A stretch of DNA of 64,000 nucleotides from Nitrobacteraceae bacterium AZCC 1564. Its GTDB lineage: Bacteria > Pseudomonadota > Alphaproteobacteria > Rhizobiales > Xanthobacteraceae. Both the position numbers and the translations under genes were made by a program. Of the stretch, positions 18,883 through 27,802 are shown piece by piece. Location: assembly GCA_036924835.1 (NCBI GenBank), contig JBAGRR010000001.1, positions 1,178,001-1,242,000 of the forward strand. Direction: 5' to 3'. The notes under the pieces were generated by a model. It worked only from the letters and a program-made list of their open reading frames with translations, was not told the origin of the DNA and ran no database searches. Within the stretch, counting starts at the first letter, position 1. Each line of letters starts with the position of its first letter.

Positions 18883-19344
18883 CTATCCTCCAGCATCGAC
18901 CAGATGCTGGAGATGCTCAAACCCGGCGCGAGCGGCGAAGGTCGGCAAACGCCAGATTTCGCCGCTCGCTCCCCAAGTGCCATCCGCAACATCGTTCAAG
19001 ATCACCGATGCTACGATTTTGCGCGTCTCGTCCGCCGGCAACGCGTCTCTGAGCGCTAGGTCGATGAGTTCGACGTAAAGCGCGCGTGATGCCTGATCGA
19101 GAACCCCGGCGGGCACGTGAACCATCACGAATATCGGGATCACCGAGGCCGAGACGTCCCTGCCACCGCACGTCCAGTTTCGGGGCTCCACCTCCTCGAT
19201 AATCACCCAGCAGAGCGCCCGGTTACGCGGCTCATCCGGAATTCGTTCGGCCTGCGCTGCAGCGCGATTAAGCCCAGCCACGAGACGCGCTTTCTCGTCG
19301 CCCATGAAAACTCCCTTCGGCACTTTGACAAGAATATTCGGCAC
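18883..19344 (-). CDS. tautomerase-family protein (cis-CaaD-like)
   Basis: A 153-residue tautomerase-superfamily protein. The chain starts MPNILVKVPKG, so removal of Met exposes the catalytic Pro1 general base. Two beta-alpha-beta tautomerase units are plausible (residues 1-75 and 76-140), as in cis-3-chloroacrylic acid dehalogenase-like proteins. The natural substrate is unknown. It is divergent from an HxlR-type regulator with a long symmetrical operator candidate between them, so it is probably the regulator's target. Its stop is two bases from the thrS stop. Confidence 0.8.
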   Translation of the reverse strand: MPNILVKVPKGVFMGDEKARLVAGLNRAAAQAERIPDEPRNRALCWVIIEEVEPRNWTCGGRDVSASVIPIFVMVHVPAGVLDQASRALYVELIDLALRDALPADETRKIVASVILNDVADGTWGASGEIWRLPTFAARAGFEHLQHLVDAGG

Positions 19345-19348
19345 GATC

Positions 19349-19410
19349 TGAGTCCATATTTCATATTCAGGACATCTTCTTTAGCAGGCTAGATATGAAA
19401 TCACAACTCA
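19349..19410. promoter_or_regulatory. extended palindromic operator candidate between tautomerase and HxlR genes
   Basis: TGAGT-N5-TTTCATAT-N26-ATATGAAA-N5-ACTCA. The two half-sites (19349-19366 and 19393-19410) are related by exact two-fold symmetry with 14 of 18 positions matching. It covers almost the whole 80-bp divergent intergenic region, as expected for two bound dimers of the adjacent regulator. Confidence 0.65.
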
Positions 19411-19424
19411 GCTAGACTCTCGGC

Positions 19425-19916
19425 ATGTCCGATCGCCCTCCTGTCCGAAGATCTCCCGTGCCACCGCACGACTGCAATCTCGCGAAGAGCTTCGCGATGA
19501 TCGGTGACAAATGGAGTCTCCTGATTCTACGTGCGGCTCTTTATGGACTGCGCAGATTTGAGGACTTCCAGGCCGAGCTCGGTATTCCACGGACCGTGCT
19601 CAGCGATCGCCTCGCAAAGCTCGTCGCCAATGGATTGCTCACCAAACGGAACTATCACGAACCAGGTAGCCGGGCCCGACCAGAGTACTGGCTCACAGAA
19701 AAAGGACAGGCACTCCGCCTGCCCTTTATCGCTATGACGGAGTGGGGCGATCGATGGATCGGCGGCGGCCGACCGCCACCGATGATTTTGAAAGAGCGCG
19801 GCAGCGGCGAACGTCTCCATGTCGGAATGGTCAAAGAGTCCGGCGCTGAAGTGCTAACTGCAGACATCGAAGCAGAATTTCCTAAACGTGGAAGACCGCA
19901 AGCAAGGCGAGTTTAG
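19425..19916 (+). CDS. HxlR-family transcriptional regulator
   Basis: A 163-residue winged-helix regulator. The HxlR signature is intact: CNLAKSFAMIGDKWSLLILRA near the N-terminus, FEDFQAELGIPRTVLSDRLAKLVANGLL for the recognition helix and the wing YWLTEKG. Cys17 is at the position that senses quinones, aldehydes or diamide in characterised HxlR proteins (YodB, HypR, QorR). It is divergent from a tautomerase, and a nitroreductase gene follows, which fits an electrophile-response role. That role is inference. Confidence 0.9.
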   Translation: MSDRPPVRRSPVPPHDCNLAKSFAMIGDKWSLLILRAALYGLRRFEDFQAELGIPRTVLSDRLAKLVANGLLTKRNYHEPGSRARPEYWLTEKGQALRLPFIAMTEWGDRWIGGGRPPPMILKERGSGERLHVGMVKESGAEVLTADIEAEFPKRGRPQARRV

Positions 19917-20004
19917 AGAGCTCGTAAGCTGGTTCGCCTTGCCATCTGCTATTGCATCCCGATATTTGCATTGGACTGCAGCTATTCGCCGCTCTGGAGA
20001 CCGA

Positions 20005-20574
20005 ATGCCCGACGCCCTTGACCTTTTGAAGACTCGCCGCTCGCTCAAGCCGCTCGAAATGTCGGGTCCCGGCCCCTCACCGGCAGAGCTTGAGACGATC
20101 CTGACCATCGGTTCGCGCGTGCCGGATCATGGCAAGATCGCCCCGTGGCGCTTTATCGTCTTCGAGGGCGACGCACGGATGAAAGCCGGGGAGATTTTCG
20201 CCCGCATTTTCCGCCTGAAGAACGTCACCGCGACACCGGATCAGGTCGATGTCGAGAAGAAGCGCTTTGCTCATGCGCCGCTTGTCATCGCCGTTGTCAG
20301 CAAGACCACTGAGCATCCCAAGGTACCACCATGGGAGCAGCAGATGTCCGCCGGTGCGAGCGCGATGAACATCGTCCACGCCGCCCACGCACTTGGTTAT
20401 GTCGCTAGCTGGCTCACCGGCTGGATTGCGTTCGATCGTGACGTCTTGACCGCCCTGGGGCTGCAGCCCCATGAGAAAATTGCCGGCTTCATCCATATCG
20501 GACGATCGGATCGCGCCGTTGAGGATCGCCCTCGCCCGCCCTTGAATGAAATCGTGACGCGGTTCGGCGAATAG
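20005..20574 (+). CDS. nitroreductase family protein (YdjA-like)
   Basis: A 189-residue flavin (FMN) reductase of the nitroreductase superfamily. It starts at the ATG with GGAG six bases upstream; the longer frame from 19888 adds unrelated residues. Visible features are LLKTRRSLK at the N-terminus, PDHGKIAPWRFIVFEG, and a C-terminal KIAGFIHIG strand. The length matches the small YdjA class. It reduces nitro or quinone compounds with NAD(P)H in the family. It lies about 90 bp downstream of the HxlR gene and converges with the GGDEF/EAL gene. Confidence 0.87.
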   Translation: MPDALDLLKTRRSLKPLEMSGPGPSPAELETILTIGSRVPDHGKIAPWRFIVFEGDARMKAGEIFARIFRLKNVTATPDQVDVEKKRFAHAPLVIAVVSKTTEHPKVPPWEQQMSAGASAMNIVHAAHALGYVASWLTGWIAFDRDVLTALGLQPHEKIAGFIHIGRSDRAVEDRPRPPLNEIVTRFGE

Positions 20575-20576
20575 CG

Positions 20577-23057
20577 TCAGGCAGCCCTGGACGCCCGCTT
20601 TCCGAACTTCGTGATCAACTCTAGGATTTCAGACGCAGGCCTTGCCGCACTGAACAAGAAACCCTGCACTTCGGTGCATCCTTCTGCGCGCAGCGCCTCG
20701 AGCTGATCCTGCGTCTCCACACCTTCCGCCGTTGTCGAAATATTCAAGCTGCGGCCAAGACCGGAAATGGCCCTGATGATCGCGACGCAATCGGAGCGCT
20801 CGGCAAGATCACGCACGAACGAGCGATCGATCTTGATTTTATCGAAGGGAAAGCTACGCAGATAACTGAGCGACGAATAGCCGGTGCCGAAATCGTCCAT
20901 CGAAATACGCACGCCGAGTTCGCGTAACTGATGCAGCGTCGCCAAGTTCGCCTCAGTCTCTGCGAGGAAAATGGATTCCGTTATTTCGAGTTCGAGCCGG
21001 AATGGCGACAAGCCTGAGCGCGCCAGCGCTCCGATGACCACCGGCACGAGATTGCGGCTGCGGAATTGCACCGGCGAAAGATTGACCGCGACCTTGATAT
21101 CCTTTGGCCACTTCGCCGCCTGCTCGCATGCTTCTTTCAGGACCCATTCGCCCAGTTGAACGATCAGGCCGATGTCTTCCGCCACCGGAATGAAATCGGC
21201 CGGCGAGATCATCCCCTTCTTCGGATGTCTCCATCGCACCAGTGACTCGAAGGCGACGATGCGATTTTCGGCCACGTCGACCAATGGTTGATAATGGAGT
21301 TCGAACTCGTTGTTGGCCAGCGCGTAGCGCAGATCCAGCTCCATGTCCCGGCGCTTCTGCGCCGCGCGGTCCATCTCTTTTTCGAAGAAACGATGAACGC
21401 CGCCGCCCTCGGACTTGGCGCGATAGAGCGCCATGTCCGCATTGCGCAGGAAATCCTCTCCGGTCTCGCCGTCTCCGGGCGAGATCGCAATGCCGACGCT
21501 GGCGCCAATGACGATTTCAAGGCTGTCGATGCTGTAGGGCTCGCTCAATCTCTCGATCAGGCGCGCCGCGAAATCGCTGATCTCGTTGGGCGAGGACTCC
21601 ATTTCCAGAATCATCGCAAATTCATCGCCGCCGAGTCGCGCAACGAGATCGGTTGCACGCAGATTCGTTGCCAATCGGTCTGCCACCATCTTCAGCAAAC
21701 GATCACCCATCGGATGACCGAATGAATCGTTGACGTGCTTGAAGAGGTCAAGATCGATGCACAGAACCGCGATGCGCTTGTCGATTTGTTTGCTGCGCGC
21801 CAGATCGCTTTGCAGGCGATCCTGAAACATCACGCGATTGGGCAATCCGGTGAGAGCGTCATGATGCGCCATGAACGCAACGCGGGCTTCGGCCTTGCGA
21901 CGTTCAGTGATGTCGACGGTAGAAACAAGGTAAGCATCACGACCGTTGAATGGGACACGGCGCCCGAATGTCAGCACCTCGATCTCGCTGCCGTCCGCCT
22001 TCAAATGCCGCCAATTCGAGCCGGATTGATAGACATCGCCAACGAGGCCGAGCGCCCGGGTGTGCTCCTCCCACTCATCGCGGGGCCAGATATCCTGCAG
22101 CTTCATCGTCAGGAAATCCGAGCGATCATAGCCGTAGTGCTTCACCGCGGCGTCGTTGACGCTAAGAAATTCCTTCGTCTCGGCGTCGAACACCCACATC
22201 GGCATGGGATTGCTTTCGAACAGTAACCGGAACGATTGTTCACGCCGTTTAAGATTCGTGACATCGGTCAGTGAAATCGAGATCAGCTCTCCGACCGGCG
22301 CTGCACTGATCTTCAAGGTGTTGGAGCCAACACTTACCTCGAACTGGTCGCTGCAACTGCCCTCGATAACGGCAATCAGCTTTTCCACGATTTCCGGCGC
22401 GCACAAGGCATGATTACCGGCGCTCAAGCGGCGCCAGCGCAATTCATCCGCCTGCACCCCGAGCAGTTTCGCCGTGCCCTGGTTGAAATGGACAATCTGA
22501 AAATCAAAAGGTCGCTCATGCGCATCTCGAATGGTCGCCAGCGACAGAATACCGTCGTCCGTTGCATAGAAGATCGCATCGAGCAAATTGTACTGCAGTC
22601 CACGCTCGTTCACATATGCGCCAACCAGCGTTTCGCCCCAACGCGACGTCATCGGTAACGCGAAGATGTCGTAGGCCTGAACCACGCTATCGCGCACACA
22701 ATGAGCCGATGTGAGATGCGGCTTGCCATTGCGGCAGGCGCTGACCACAGCTTCTTCCAACATTAGCGCACAGTCTGGCGGCAGCATGGTCAGAGGCGTG
22801 TCCCACACCTCCATGTCCACCCAGGTCTCGACGTATCGACCTGCGCGAGAGATTTCGAGATCGGAGTTCATGCCCTTGATCAGCATGACGTGGTCGGATA
22901 GACGGCCAAGGCTGCCCAGCATCACGTCTTCAAACGAAGGCAGTTTGATTCCGGGCTTGAGGGCCGCATGCCATTTGCGGCGCAGGATGGCGACATCAGA
23001 GAATTGATCCGAGTCCGAACCGGTCACTGCCCGTGACACTCTTTCGACGGCAACCAC
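20577..23057 (-). CDS. PAS-GGDEF-EAL cyclic-di-GMP turnover protein
   Basis: An 826-residue cytoplasmic signalling protein. Residues 1-260 form weakly conserved sensor domains, a PAS domain covers about 278-390, GGDEF about 395-560 with the intact active site GGDEF at 476-480, and EAL from about 585. An inhibitory I-site RATD lies exactly five residues before GGDEF. The EAL domain reads ESL (604-606) but keeps LELEITES, DDFGTGYSS, KIDRSF and AEGVET, so phosphodiesterase activity is plausible. No transmembrane segment is seen. It may make or degrade c-di-GMP depending on the PAS input. Possible downstream effectors in the window are the PilZ proteins at 28615. Confidence 0.93.
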   Translation of the reverse strand: MVAVERVSRAVTGSDSDQFSDVAILRRKWHAALKPGIKLPSFEDVMLGSLGRLSDHVMLIKGMNSDLEISRAGRYVETWVDMEVWDTPLTMLPPDCALMLEEAVVSACRNGKPHLTSAHCVRDSVVQAYDIFALPMTSRWGETLVGAYVNERGLQYNLLDAIFYATDDGILSLATIRDAHERPFDFQIVHFNQGTAKLLGVQADELRWRRLSAGNHALCAPEIVEKLIAVIEGSCSDQFEVSVGSNTLKISAAPVGELISISLTDVTNLKRREQSFRLLFESNPMPMWVFDAETKEFLSVNDAAVKHYGYDRSDFLTMKLQDIWPRDEWEEHTRALGLVGDVYQSGSNWRHLKADGSEIEVLTFGRRVPFNGRDAYLVSTVDITERRKAEARVAFMAHHDALTGLPNRVMFQDRLQSDLARSKQIDKRIAVLCIDLDLFKHVNDSFGHPMGDRLLKMVADRLATNLRATDLVARLGGDEFAMILEMESSPNEISDFAARLIERLSEPYSIDSLEIVIGASVGIAISPGDGETGEDFLRNADMALYRAKSEGGGVHRFFEKEMDRAAQKRRDMELDLRYALANNEFELHYQPLVDVAENRIVAFESLVRWRHPKKGMISPADFIPVAEDIGLIVQLGEWVLKEACEQAAKWPKDIKVAVNLSPVQFRSRNLVPVVIGALARSGLSPFRLELEITESIFLAETEANLATLHQLRELGVRISMDDFGTGYSSLSYLRSFPFDKIKIDRSFVRDLAERSDCVAIIRAISGLGRSLNISTTAEGVETQDQLEALRAEGCTEVQGFLFSAARPASEILELITKFGKRASRAA

Positions 23058-23233
23058 AACGCACCTCTACCGATCGACGCGACGTCCTGTCGTGTCTGCA
23101 CGGCATCCAATGCCGCGCCACTTAAAGCCGCGTAAACAGGTCTTCTGGATAGGAAGAATGCAGCGATTGTGAAAGTTATAAGTCGATCGATGGTTAGTGC
23201 CAGTTAGCAACTATGACAGTTTCACGACAGAAT

Positions 23234-24286
23234 TTATCGTGCGATAACTTCGATCTCGCCATCCACGCCGTTTGTGACGTTGAAGGGGCGTTCGAACATC
23301 TTGCCCTCGTTCTTTGCGATGACGCGATACTCGCCTTCGGACAGCACGACACGCGGAAACGCGCCGTTGTATTCCTTGATGACGTCGCCTGCGGGCGTAA
23401 TGACGGACCAGGCGGTATTCGCCAGCGCTTCGCCCCCCTTCTCACTGACAAGCTTGAGCGTGATGACGGCCGCACGATGGGTCACAGTCACATCGGTGAG
23501 CTTGCCAGCCTGCACGCGGATATCCGAGCGCACCACCGAGTTCGCATCACCATAGTTTGAGATGATGTAATAAACGCCTTCAGGCACCAACAGCACATCT
23601 CCCGCAGCAACGTTCTGTGCGATTGGCGCGCGCTCGCCGACTTCGAACTGACTGCCTTTGTAGAGAGAAAACGTAATCTGCCCTTGTGGAATCTTGCTGC
23701 TACCTACTCTGCCTTCAATGCGAAGACCCCCTGCAGGAAGATCAAACGACTCGCGTAAGGTTTCTTGGCGTAGTGTCACGGGGCGAACCGCGCTGACGAG
23801 ACCAAGCGAGGCATGCACGACGTAACCACCCGGCGCTAGAACGATATTTGGCGTCGCACTGCGGTCCTCGCGGACAAGCTGGAATACGCCGTTTGCATCC
23901 GGCTTGTCGGAATAAACGCGCCAGATAATACCGGCGTTGACAGCAGGCAGATCTTTTCCAAAGCGGGCGCTGAGCGCCAGGACGGCCTGTCCCGGCACGT
24001 TCACCGGTGTCGTCGGCGGTGGCAGCGCGGTCGTGACCGGTGGTTGGGTCAGCGTCGCCGGTAGACCAGGCGTCGTGGCAGGACCAGACGCAGGCGGCGC
24101 TAGGCTAATTGCGGGCCCGGACGGCGCTGGAGCTTCAGGAACATTATTGGGCGGAACCGGCGGTGGGTTGTCGCTGAAAAACTGCGCGGCAGCGGGCTGT
24201 GCCACCAACAGACATGACAGGGCAAATAGCCATGCCAAGCGCGCAACGCGCCTAACAATTTGGCCGTCATGTCGGAGGATTGTCAT
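23234..24286 (-). CDS. secreted Pro-rich protein with beta-sandwich repeats, function unknown
   Basis: 350 residues. A long N-region and hydrophobic core (LAWLFALSCLLVAQPAAAQ) form a signal peptide. Residues about 35-95 are a Pro/Ala/Thr-rich linker, and the rest consists of repeated short strands ending in phrases such as GGYVVHASLG, EGVYYIISNYG and EGEYRVIAKNEG, like carboxypeptidase-regulatory or CNA-B sandwiches. It is probably periplasmic or envelope-attached. I do not recognise a named function. It is upstream of and on the same strand as the GGDEF/EAL gene, 176 bp apart, so co-transcription is possible but not shown. Confidence 0.65.
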   Translation of the reverse strand: MTILRHDGQIVRRVARLAWLFALSCLLVAQPAAAQFFSDNPPPVPPNNVPEAPAPSGPAISLAPPASGPATTPGLPATLTQPPVTTALPPPTTPVNVPGQAVLALSARFGKDLPAVNAGIIWRVYSDKPDANGVFQLVREDRSATPNIVLAPGGYVVHASLGLVSAVRPVTLRQETLRESFDLPAGGLRIEGRVGSSKIPQGQITFSLYKGSQFEVGERAPIAQNVAAGDVLLVPEGVYYIISNYGDANSVVRSDIRVQAGKLTDVTVTHRAAVITLKLVSEKGGEALANTAWSVITPAGDVIKEYNGAFPRVVLSEGEYRVIAKNEGKMFERPFNVTNGVDGEIEVIAR

Positions 24287-24520
24287 GCGGCTGGTTTTTC
24301 ACTGAAAACGAGGCAAATTCAAGCCTGAGAACAGGATTGACGAACCTTATCAAAGCCTCGTTGAGCCGCCTGATCCCTGCAAAATCACATAAGTCGCCGT
24401 TCAGTCACATTTTCTGATTACGCCTAGGCGTGTGTTCAGGCACAATCATTCACATTTCGCGCTTTAATGCCTGGTCAGGCGTACGGCCGATTCGCGGTCG
24501 TAACTGTCAGGGAGACGCCA

Positions 24521-25558
24521 GTGTTGGAAAGCTTGATCGGGTTCGGCCAGAGCGGCTCCCGCGGTAAAACCGGAATAGAAACCAGCATCACCAAAAAGCC
24601 GGTGATTGGATTGGCTCTTGGCGGCGGTGCTGCACGCGGCTTCGCGCATATCGGCATTTTGCGCACGCTGTTGGCGAACGGAATCGTTCCGGATATCGTG
24701 GTGGGCACTTCGATCGGTGCAGTGGTCGGCGCGTCCTATGCCGCGGGTCATCTCGATACGCTTGAGGCGTGGGCGAAAAGTCTCCTGCCCCGCAACATCT
24801 TCAGCTATCTAGATATCCGGCTAAGCGGCTCCGGCCTGATTGGCGGCAGCAAGTTAGCATCGCAACTTGAAGCGTCATTCGGCCGCATCCTCATCGATGA
24901 ACTCCCGCTAAAATTCGCTGCGGTCTCAACTGAAGTCAAAACGGGCCACGAGATCTGGCTCACCGATGGACCGCTCGTCGATGCGGTGCGTGCCTCCTAT
25001 GCTCTGCCGGGCATCTTCGAGCCGGTGTTGATTGAGGACCGCTGGCTGGTCGACGGGGCGCTTGTGAACCCGGTGCCTGTCTCGGCAGCGCGCGCGCTTG
25101 GTGCGGAAATCGTCATTGCCTGCAACGTCAGCACGGATGTCTTTGGACACGGCACAATCATTTCGGCTCACGGCAAGCGGCCCGCAGAGCCTGAAGCCCC
25201 AGCCGAGCCGGTCGTAGAGAAACGGGGTTTTGGGAAATTCTTTTCGGTAGAGAAGACTGTGAAGCGGGAATTCTTTGGCAGCGCCGGTCGGCCGGGGATC
25301 TCTACGGTGATGGTCGAAGCATTCAACATCATGCAGGATCGCATCACGCGATCGCGCCTCGCTGGTGATCCACCGGACGTCCTGATTTCGCCGCGCGTCG
25401 GTCGCATCGGTTGGTTCGACTTCCATCGCGCGGAGGAAACCATCGGGCACGGTATTCGTGCCGCCGAGCGCAACATCGAATCGATCCAGGAAGCGATCAA
25501 TCTGCTCACGTCGACCGCGAGCCAGCCGCCTGGCACCGCGCAGCCGACTTCTCCTTGA
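24521..25558 (+). CDS. patatin-like phospholipase (RssA/NTE family)
   Basis: A 345-residue serine hydrolase with a Ser-Asp dyad: oxyanion loop GLALGGGAARG, nucleophile elbow GTSIG (S64) and DGA (D178). The GTG start at 24521 is preferred because AGGGAGA lies six bases upstream; an in-frame ATG at 24467 has no site and would add 18 residues. Such proteins hydrolyse lysophospholipids or acyl esters in the cytoplasm or at the inner membrane. Residues about 200-260 form an insertion between core strands. A composite repeat begins 27 bp after the stop. Confidence 0.87.
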   Translation: MLESLIGFGQSGSRGKTGIETSITKKPVIGLALGGGAARGFAHIGILRTLLANGIVPDIVVGTSIGAVVGASYAAGHLDTLEAWAKSLLPRNIFSYLDIRLSGSGLIGGSKLASQLEASFGRILIDELPLKFAAVSTEVKTGHEIWLTDGPLVDAVRASYALPGIFEPVLIEDRWLVDGALVNPVPVSAARALGAEIVIACNVSTDVFGHGTIISAHGKRPAEPEAPAEPVVEKRGFGKFFSVEKTVKREFFGSAGRPGISTVMVEAFNIMQDRITRSRLAGDPPDVLISPRVGRIGWFDFHRAEETIGHGIRAAERNIESIQEAINLLTSTASQPPGTAQPTSP

Positions 25559-25584
25559 GAGAAGAGCCGGCTCTCGCGAGATGC

Positions 25585-25750
25585 CTAGTGTGGTGGTTCA
25601 GAAGTTCGCTTCATTTCTCCGCGCGTCCTTCAAGCGAACTTCTGAGCTTAAACCACACTAGAGTCATAAGTTTGCTAGTATCCTTTCGAATCCGAAGCTC
25701 GCTACGGAGTGCGCTGCATTATGAGGCGAAGTTCGGATTCAGGACACTAG
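25585..25750 (+). repeat. composite two-hairpin CTAG repeat, C-D order
   Basis: A second copy of the C-D unit. Hairpin C has arms CTAGTGTGGTGG... and ...TTAAACCACACTAG, the inner arm 3 nt longer. Spacer AGTCATAAGTTTG. Hairpin D has arms CTAGTATCCTTTCGAATCC... and ...GGATTCAGGACACTAG, the inner arm 3 nt longer. It lies between convergent genes, and its terminal CTAG supplies the TAG stop of the CBS-domain gene. Confidence 0.9.
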
Positions 25751-26175
25751 GCAGTCTTGATGTAGTCGTGGAGCGCTTCCTGCTCCCGCTCGTACTCAGC
25801 GACGCGCCATTTCACGACGTCACCGATCGAAATCAAGCCAACAATCCGCTCGTTCTCGACGACAGGTAGATGCCTGAACTTGCCCGACGTCATGACCTCC
25901 ATGATCGCGCCGACGGTATCTGCTTCCCTGCAGGTGATGACTTTCTGCGTCATCACGTTGCGGACAGCCTCATCAAGGACACTTGCGCCACGCTCACCGA
26001 GCACGCGCACAACGTCACGTTCCGAAAGAATGCCATCGATGCGTTGTCCGCTCATCACCAGCACCGCACCGATGCGGCGCTCGGACAGGATTTTCACCGC
26101 TGCCGAAACCTTGGCGTCCGGTGATACGCTGACAACCTGATGGCCTTTGGCGTCCAGAACAGCTCGAACCGTCAT
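25747..26175 (-). CDS. CBS-domain protein
   Basis: A 142-residue protein made of two CBS domains (about residues 10-60 and 75-130) with the typical phrases RRIGAVLVM, GILSERDVVR and FRHLPVVENERIVGLISIGDVVKW. Paired CBS modules bind adenosine nucleotides and act as energy or ionic-strength sensors, but a stand-alone protein of this type has no assigned partner. It is cytoplasmic. The TAG stop codon is formed by the CTAG terminus of the adjoining repeat. Confidence 0.92.
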   Translation of the reverse strand: MTVRAVLDAKGHQVVSVSPDAKVSAAVKILSERRIGAVLVMSGQRIDGILSERDVVRVLGERGASVLDEAVRNVMTQKVITCREADTVGAIMEVMTSGKFRHLPVVENERIVGLISIGDVVKWRVAEYEREQEALHDYIKTA

Positions 26176-26329
26176 TGTCGTCTCCCCAGAAGATAGCCAC
26201 TCGGGTTGTGCCGGGGGCTTTTTGCTCTCGAGTCAAACAACGCAGCGTCAATTTGGTTGCGCACGATCCGCGAAGAGAGACGGTCTCTGCGCAAAATGAA
26301 TGATGTCGGAAACGGCCTGCTCCCGCAAG

Positions 26330-26481
26330 CCAGTGTCTCGTCTCCGAATAACCGCCCCATTTGCGGCGGGCTCGCACGGTTATTCGGAGACGAAGGATAC
26401 TAGTAAAATCAAGACGCTATTCTAACATTCGCAGGAGATGCCTGCCGAAACGGGATGCGAATGTTAGAATCGGACCACTAG
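26330..26481 (+). repeat. composite two-hairpin CTAG repeat, F-A order (divergent first stem)
   Basis: First hairpin (about 26330-26403): arms CAGTGTC-TCGTCTCCGAATAACCG and CGGTTATTCGGAGACGAAGGATACTAG, a stem sequence seen nowhere else in the window. Short spacer TAAAATCAAG. Second hairpin (about 26415-26481) is an A type whose inner end has decayed (CGCTATTCTAACATTCGC) and whose outer arm is intact (GCGAATGTTAGAATCGGACCACTAG). It lies just beyond the 3' end of the rhomboid gene. Confidence 0.8.
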
Positions 26482-26499
26482 ACGTTGCCGCAGGGCTGC

Positions 26500-27306
26500 T
26501 CAGCGTAAATCTGGTCCTGGTCCGCCAGCCGGAGGCAGCGCACCCGCGCGATTGTCCTGCACAATCGCCCGCGGCACTGGATCGAACAGCGAGAACAACA
26601 ACAATCCTGCGAGAAATCCGCCGATGTGCGCCTGCCATGCAACGCTTTGCGCCCCTGCGCCGATGGCAATCGCCCCAAGACCTGTGACGATGTTGAGGCC
26701 AAACCAGACCGCGAGGAAGCCCAGCACCCGCGAACTCTGCAACGACTGCACCAGCGAAAGCGCAGGCACATGCGCTGCGGTTGCGGCATCCCGTCCGAAC
26801 GACAGGAAGCTACCGCGCTGAAACGCGAAGCGGATCGCGGCCGCCATGGCTCCCGATACCGCCGCCGATGCACCTATCATGGGCGCAACCTGGTGCTGAT
26901 GGGTCAGGAGATGGGCCACGGCACCTGCGATGGCCGTAACGGCGAAGAACGCGAAGAATCTTACAGGCCCGAAGCGGCGGGCAACCGCACTGCCGAACGG
27001 CAACATCCACAGCATATTGAAAGCAATATGGGTGATGTCAGCGTGCAGGAATGCGTAGGTCAGGAACGTCCAGATTTGTGCACCAAACCCACCTGGAAAT
27101 TGCCCGGCGAGCACGGACGTGTCGTACCGCGCGGGCACGAAGCCGAACGTCCAGATCACTTCCTCATCGACGTCCAGCGGCAACATGGCGCGGAGGGCAT
27201 GAATGCCCACCATGATGACAAGTAACAGCGTCATCGCGCCAGGAATGGTCAGGATCGGCTCGCGAGGCGGCTCAGTCGGTTCAGGAGATGGCTCTGGAGA
27301 ATCCAA
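26500..27306 (-). CDS. rhomboid-family intramembrane serine protease
   Basis: A 268-residue membrane protein with about six helices. The catalytic serine is in IGASAAVSG (S147) and the histidine in WQAHIGGF (H227), the rhomboid dyad. The L1-loop/HxxxN feature appears as HADITHIAFNMLWMLPFG. It starts with a TTG at 27306 that lacks a clear ribosome site; a downstream start near the first helix is possible. The N-terminus is Pro/Glu-rich and cytoplasmic. It cleaves single-pass membrane proteins within the bilayer; the substrate is unknown. Confidence 0.9.
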   Translation of the reverse strand: MDSPEPSPEPTEPPREPILTIPGAMTLLLVIMVGIHALRAMLPLDVDEEVIWTFGFVPARYDTSVLAGQFPGGFGAQIWTFLTYAFLHADITHIAFNMLWMLPFGSAVARRFGPVRFFAFFAVTAIAGAVAHLLTHQHQVAPMIGASAAVSGAMAAAIRFAFQRGSFLSFGRDAATAAHVPALSLVQSLQSSRVLGFLAVWFGLNIVTGLGAIAIGAGAQSVAWQAHIGGFLAGLLLFSLFDPVPRAIVQDNRAGALPPAGGPGPDLR

Positions 27307-27802
27307 GGGCGCACTGGTCCAAAGTGGCGGGGATCAAGGGGCGGCTATCCCTCTGAGATAGGCGGCTTTGGCGGTGCGGCGCAAGCTCTGGAACCGGGCA
27401 CTGCAAAAAGAAAAGGGAGGGCTAAAAACGCCCTCCCTTGGTTTTGTCGGTCTTTTGCGCGCCTTACGAGTAAGAGCGCTGTCGCGCTCGGGCAATCCCC
27501 ACCCCTCCCCGCGCAATGACCAAATTGTTTTCCGCCACCTGTAATTTCAACTCAAAGTTCGATTTGCCACCGCCAGCCCTGGAGAAGACCGGCGACATCG
27601 AGTGCGAGGACCTTACCACGCTCCGCATATTCACAAAGCTCATGGTAAATTTAACGTTAACGAGACAAACCCTTGTCCATTTCCCGTTTCGGGCATGGAC
27701 GCTGCACCCCTCCTCCCGCACAACAACGAAGGGGCCGCGTAACGCCTGAAGCGGGACAACACTGTCCCATTCCGGGCCAGACGCGGGGCAAGGGTTTGGA
27801 TC
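27307..27802. other. gene-free 496-bp region between divergent genes
   Basis: The region separates the leftward rhomboid gene from the rightward PAS_5 gene. It contains a strong bidirectional terminator (27413-27445), a small GC hairpin GAGCGC-TGTC-GCGCTC near 27475-27490 and a 17-base C-rich segment at 27495-27511 that recurs at 30236-30252. No convincing protein gene was found; the short frames here lack a ribosome site. A terminator that serves neither flanking gene suggests an unannotated small transcript. Confidence 0.5.
27413..27445. terminator. bidirectional intrinsic terminator without an assigned gene
   Basis: A perfect 10-bp stem AAGGGAGGGC / GCCCTCCCTT with a 7-base loop. A T-run follows on the plus strand (GGTTTTG), and an A-rich stretch precedes it (GCAAAAAGAA), giving a U-run for the minus strand. 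Neither neighbouring gene runs towards it. Confidence 0.75.

Noticed and set aside
27516-27749. A 77-codon frame in the gene-free region before the PAS_5 gene
   Set aside because: No ribosome-binding site or conserved motif, and the region shows terminator and structured-RNA features instead.
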